Positions 61,337 through 64,000 of a stretch of DNA of 64,000 bases are shown here, in pieces. How positions within the stretch are numbered: the stretch's first letter is position 1; each line of letters starts with the position of its first letter. The notes beneath the pieces were generated by a model. The model ran no database searches. It was given only the letters and a program-made list of their open reading frames with translations, and was not told the DNA's origin. The stretch is from contig NZ_JAFCNB010000019.1 of NCBI RefSeq assembly GCF_017896165.1, positions 1 through 64,000 of the forward strand, read 5' to 3'. The translations under genes and the position numbers were made by a program. This stretch comes from Microbispora oryzae (lineage in GTDB: Bacteria; Actinomycetota; Actinomycetes; Streptosporangiales; Streptosporangiaceae).

Positions 61337-64000
61337 ATGAGTACTGGATCGAATCATTTGGCGGAGCTGATTTGGTCCGTCGCCGACCTGCTGCGCGGCG
61401 ACTTCAAACGGCACGAATACGGCAAGATCATCCTACCGCTCACGGTCTTGCGCCGTCTCGAATGCGTCCTGGCACCGACCCGTGACAAGGTCGCCGACGC
61501 CTACGAAGCTGGCGAGCAGCGAGAGCTCTTCCTACGCCAAGCTGCCGGACACAGTTTCTACAACATCAGCCGCTACACGCTGAAAGAGATCGCTGGTGAT
61601 CCCAAGCACGTTGCCGGCCGCCTGACCCGTTACGTAACGACCTTCTCCACGAACGTTCGTGAAGTGCTGGAGAAGTACGACTTCGCCCATCAGATCAAGA
61701 GGCTTGACGATGCTGAAATCCTCTACCAGATCGTCAGCAAGTTCGCCGACCTCGACCTGCGGCCTGAAGTGGTCCCCAACCAGCAGATGGGCTACGTATT
61801 CGAGGACCTGATCCGGCGCTTTCCTGGCGTCTCCGCCGAGACGACCGGTGAGCACGTCACGCCCCGCGAGGTAATTGAGCTGATGGTGAACCTGCTCATC
61901 GTCCCCGACGCTGACCTGCTGCAGGAGAGCGGCGTCGTCCGCACCGTGTACGACCCTGCCTGCGGCACCGGCGGCATGTTGTCGACCGCGGAAGAGCACA
62001 TCACCGCTTTCAACCCCGGCTCCACCATCAAAGTGTCCGGGCAGGAGATCAACCCAGAGACGTGGGCTATCTGCCGCTCCAACCTCATGATCAAGGGCCA
62101 GGTCCCCGACAACATCGCCTTCGGCAATTCCTTCACCGAGGACGGCCACCTGCGCGAGACTTTCGACTACATGCTCTGCAATCCGCCTTTTGGGGTGGAC
62201 TGGAAGAAGATCAAAGATGAGATCGAGGCCGATTCCGAGGGCAAGTTCCGGGCTGGCCTGCCCCGGACCAACGACGGGTCGCTCCTGTTTCTCCAGCACA
62301 TGATCTCGAAGATGAAGGCGCCCGCGATTGGCGGCAGCCGCATCGCGATCGTCCTCAACAAATCCCCACTGTTCACCGGCATTGCTGGATCAGGCGAGTC
62401 GGAGATCCGCCGCTGGATCCTGGAGAACGACTGGCTGGAGGCGATCGTCGCCCTCCCGGACCAGCTCTTCTACCACACTGGGATCTCCACGTACTTCTGG
62501 ATCCTCACCAACCGCAAGACCCCTGACCACCAGGGCAAAGTCATCCTGCTGGACGCCCGGGACCATTGGCAGAGGATGCGCAGATCGCTCGGCGACAAGC
62601 GCAAGGAAATCGGCAAGGACCAGATTAAGGAGATCACCTGCCTGTACGGCGAAGCCCTCACCGTGGCCGACGATCCCGACCATCCGCTACACGGGAAGGT
62701 CAAGGTCTTCCGCAACGAAGACTTCGGCTACCGCCGCATCACCGTCGAGCACCCGCTCAAACTCCGCTTCGAGCTCACCGAGGAGACCCTCGAAGCCATC
62801 CGCCACTCTGCCAAGCTCGGCGTTCACATCGACACCGAGAAGCTGGCCGACGCTCTTCGACTTCGCATCGGAACCACGTCGACGACGAAAGACAAGGTCT
62901 TCGCATCCATGAGGAAGGCGGTGGGCACCGCTGGTCTGCAGTGGCCGTCAAAGGCACTGTTCTTGGACACGCTGCGTGATCTCATTGGCGTCCGCGATAC
63001 CCAGGGCGAGGTCCAGTACAAGAACAAGAAGATCGAACCCGACCCCGAGCTGCGCGACTACGCGAACGTCCCCTTGAGCGAGGACGTCGAAGAGTACCTA
63101 AAACGGGAGATCCACCCACGCTCCCCCGACGCTTGGATCGACCATCCCAAGACCAAAATCGGCTACGAGATCTCCCCGATGCTCTTCTTCCATACGGAAC
63201 TTAATTGCACCTTCGAACCGCTTTCGCGGTTCGTCCAAATAGAGGCTAGACGAATAAGTCGACCACTTCGTGACGGTGAAGCAAAAATAACCGACAGGCC
63301 TAGATATCTCAGAGCGCAAGATTTGTATCAGACTGACTCGGCCGCGGACCTACCAGACTCCCCCACAGAAGGCCCAGTGCTTACACCGTGCACAGGTGGT
63401 GATCTCGTAGGACGCCCAGGGAATTGGCGGCTACTTCCTGCAGACTTTGGCGAGGCAGCTACCTTGATGTTTGTCTTGCGGCCGCTGCGTGGGAATGGCA
63501 GAGCACTTTGTGAATGGCTCAACTTACGAAACGATGTGGGGCAATTTTCGCATGCGCGGGATTTGATGAATCTACCTGTCCCCGTTGACCTCGTCGCCGA
63601 TGAGGCGGTTGACAACTTTCTTGAAGAAGTGCAAGAAGCCCGGCGCACGCTAAGAGAGTCAATATCAGGCATTTTACCTAACGTATTCGCGAGCAGCGAG
63701 ACAGACGTTCGGCGTAAACGCAATGAGATACGGTACGCCGCCTACGAGGCACAGTTGATTAGCGAGCTGGTACGCCCTCTAGACGATCCTATCTGGCGAG
63801 CAGAGTGGAGCTATCCTTATCATGTCGCTGCACTAGCCCGCAGATACCGGATCAGTACTCATCCGGCCGAGCGCAAAGACTCACTCCTCAAACTCGGCGA
63901 GGGAATTGCGCGAATGCTAGGGCTGCTGGCGCTCTCCGATCTCATCGTCGAAAAAGGCTTCTCGAGAAGTCTTCGCGATCAATTCTACAGGGGCGCCACC
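61337..64000 (+). CDS. hsdM: Type I-like DNA methyltransferase HsdM with fused specificity-like region (runs off the window)
   Basis: Open from ATG 61337 to the window end, 888 codons. Residues 1-150 form the HsdM N-terminal helical domain (LAELIWSVADLLRGDFKRHEYGK). N6 methylase motifs: DPACGTGGML (Asp206) and NPPFGVDW (Asn282). Up to about residue 615 it is a normal HsdM. It continues with YLRAQDLY, LTPCTGGDLVG, TLMFVLRPLRGNGRALCEWL and LPVPVDLVADEAV, the pattern of one HsdS target-recognition domain, then a region I do not recognise. From about base 63190 the DNA is AT-richer with rare codons (AGA, ATA, two TTA at 63524 and 63674). A fusion of M and half S is my reading; end unseen. Confidence 0.88.
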   Translation, partial: MSTGSNHLAELIWSVADLLRGDFKRHEYGKIILPLTVLRRLECVLAPTRDKVADAYEAGEQRELFLRQAAGHSFYNISRYTLKEIAGDPKHVAGRLTRYVTTFSTNVREVLEKYDFAHQIKRLDDAEILYQIVSKFADLDLRPEVVPNQQMGYVFEDLIRRFPGVSAETTGEHVTPREVIELMVNLLIVPDADLLQESGVVRTVYDPACGTGGMLSTAEEHITAFNPGSTIKVSGQEINPETWAICRSNLMIKGQVPDNIAFGNSFTEDGHLRETFDYMLCNPPFGVDWKKIKDEIEADSEGKFRAGLPRTNDGSLLFLQHMISKMKAPAIGGSRIAIVLNKSPLFTGIAGSGESEIRRWILENDWLEAIVALPDQLFYHTGISTYFWILTNRKTPDHQGKVILLDARDHWQRMRRSLGDKRKEIGKDQIKEITCLYGEALTVADDPDHPLHGKVKVFRNEDFGYRRITVEHPLKLRFELTEETLEAIRHSAKLGVHIDTEKLADALRLRIGTTSTTKDKVFASMRKAVGTAGLQWPSKALFLDTLRDLIGVRDTQGEVQYKNKKIEPDPELRDYANVPLSEDVEEYLKREIHPRSPDAWIDHPKTKIGYEISPMLFFHTELNCTFEPLSRFVQIEARRISRPLRDGEAKITDRPRYLRAQDLYQTDSAADLPDSPTEGPVLTPCTGGDLVGRPGNWRLLPADFGEAATLMFVLRPLRGNGRALCEWLNLRNDVGQFSHARDLMNLPVPVDLVADEAVDNFLEEVQEARRTLRESISGILPNVFASSETDVRRKRNEIRYAAYEAQLISELVRPLDDPIWRAEWSYPYHVAALARRYRISTHPAERKDSLLKLGEGIARMLGLLALSDLIVEKGFSRSLRDQFYRGAT

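Noticed and set aside
1..64000. CRISPR array, tRNA or rRNA genes
   Set aside because: No regularly spaced repeats and no tRNA-like cloverleaf or T-arm sequence were noticed at island edges; a dedicated scan could still find a diverged tRNA.

Overview
The window is high-GC DNA from an actinomycete. The evidence is strong GC bias at third codon positions, chains of coupled genes (ATGA/GTGA overlaps), NsdA-type HTH/TPR regulators, an FxLD-type lanthipeptide locus and an actinomycete-style Tad pilus locus with a LysM/BTAD regulator. A Streptosporangiales-like host is a guess from gene style only. No rRNA, tRNA or CRISPR array was seen.

Layout. 1-6.1 kb: small unknown genes of integrative-element type, a sigma-like hypothetical with a clear terminator, an AlbA_2 (Schlafen-type) protein and a divergent HEPN-like protein. 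6.6-16.6 kb: one minus-strand Tad/Flp pilus-type operon, reading lipoprotein, secreted protein, CpaB-like, CpaE-like, TadA, TadB, TadC, Flp-like, two TadE-like, TadG-like, membrane LysM-BTAD protein. 17.0-19.6 kb: an HTH/TPR regulator convergent with an aminoglycoside-phosphotransferase-fold kinase; the kinase's upstream region is an inverted, decayed copy of the regulator's own promoter and start. 19.7-28.8 kb: an FxLD class I lanthipeptide cluster (PIMT-like methyltransferase, 58-aa precursor, full LanB, LanC, a stand-alone thiopeptide-type elimination protein, a helical accessory protein), preceded by three small genes.

28.8-64 kb is a defence island: a decayed Argonaute PIWI C-terminus; a complete Wadjet operon (jetABCD); a 288-bp IS remnant; a minus-strand operon of an SbcD/YhaO-like nuclease, an SbcC/YhaN-like ATPase and an Mrr-type nuclease fused to long helical repeats; a five-gene plus-strand operon (DUF1998 helicase, SNF2 helicase, Eco57I-type N6 methylase, McrB, McrC) that looks like a DISARM-related core with McrBC added; and the start of a type I modification gene that carries a specificity-like domain and runs off the window.

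Fragments of the same HTH/TPR regulator family lie at the seams: 19.35-19.58 kb, 29.12-29.30 kb and 45.10-45.29 kb. The last two are about 180-bp direct repeats bracketing the Wadjet/YhaON segment, and a plasmid-transfer-type remnant lies beside the second. I infer that the island was assembled by repeated recombination at such remnants. The five-gene helicase-methylase-McrBC operon and the YhaO-YhaN-Mrr operon are the best candidates for undescribed defence arrangements.
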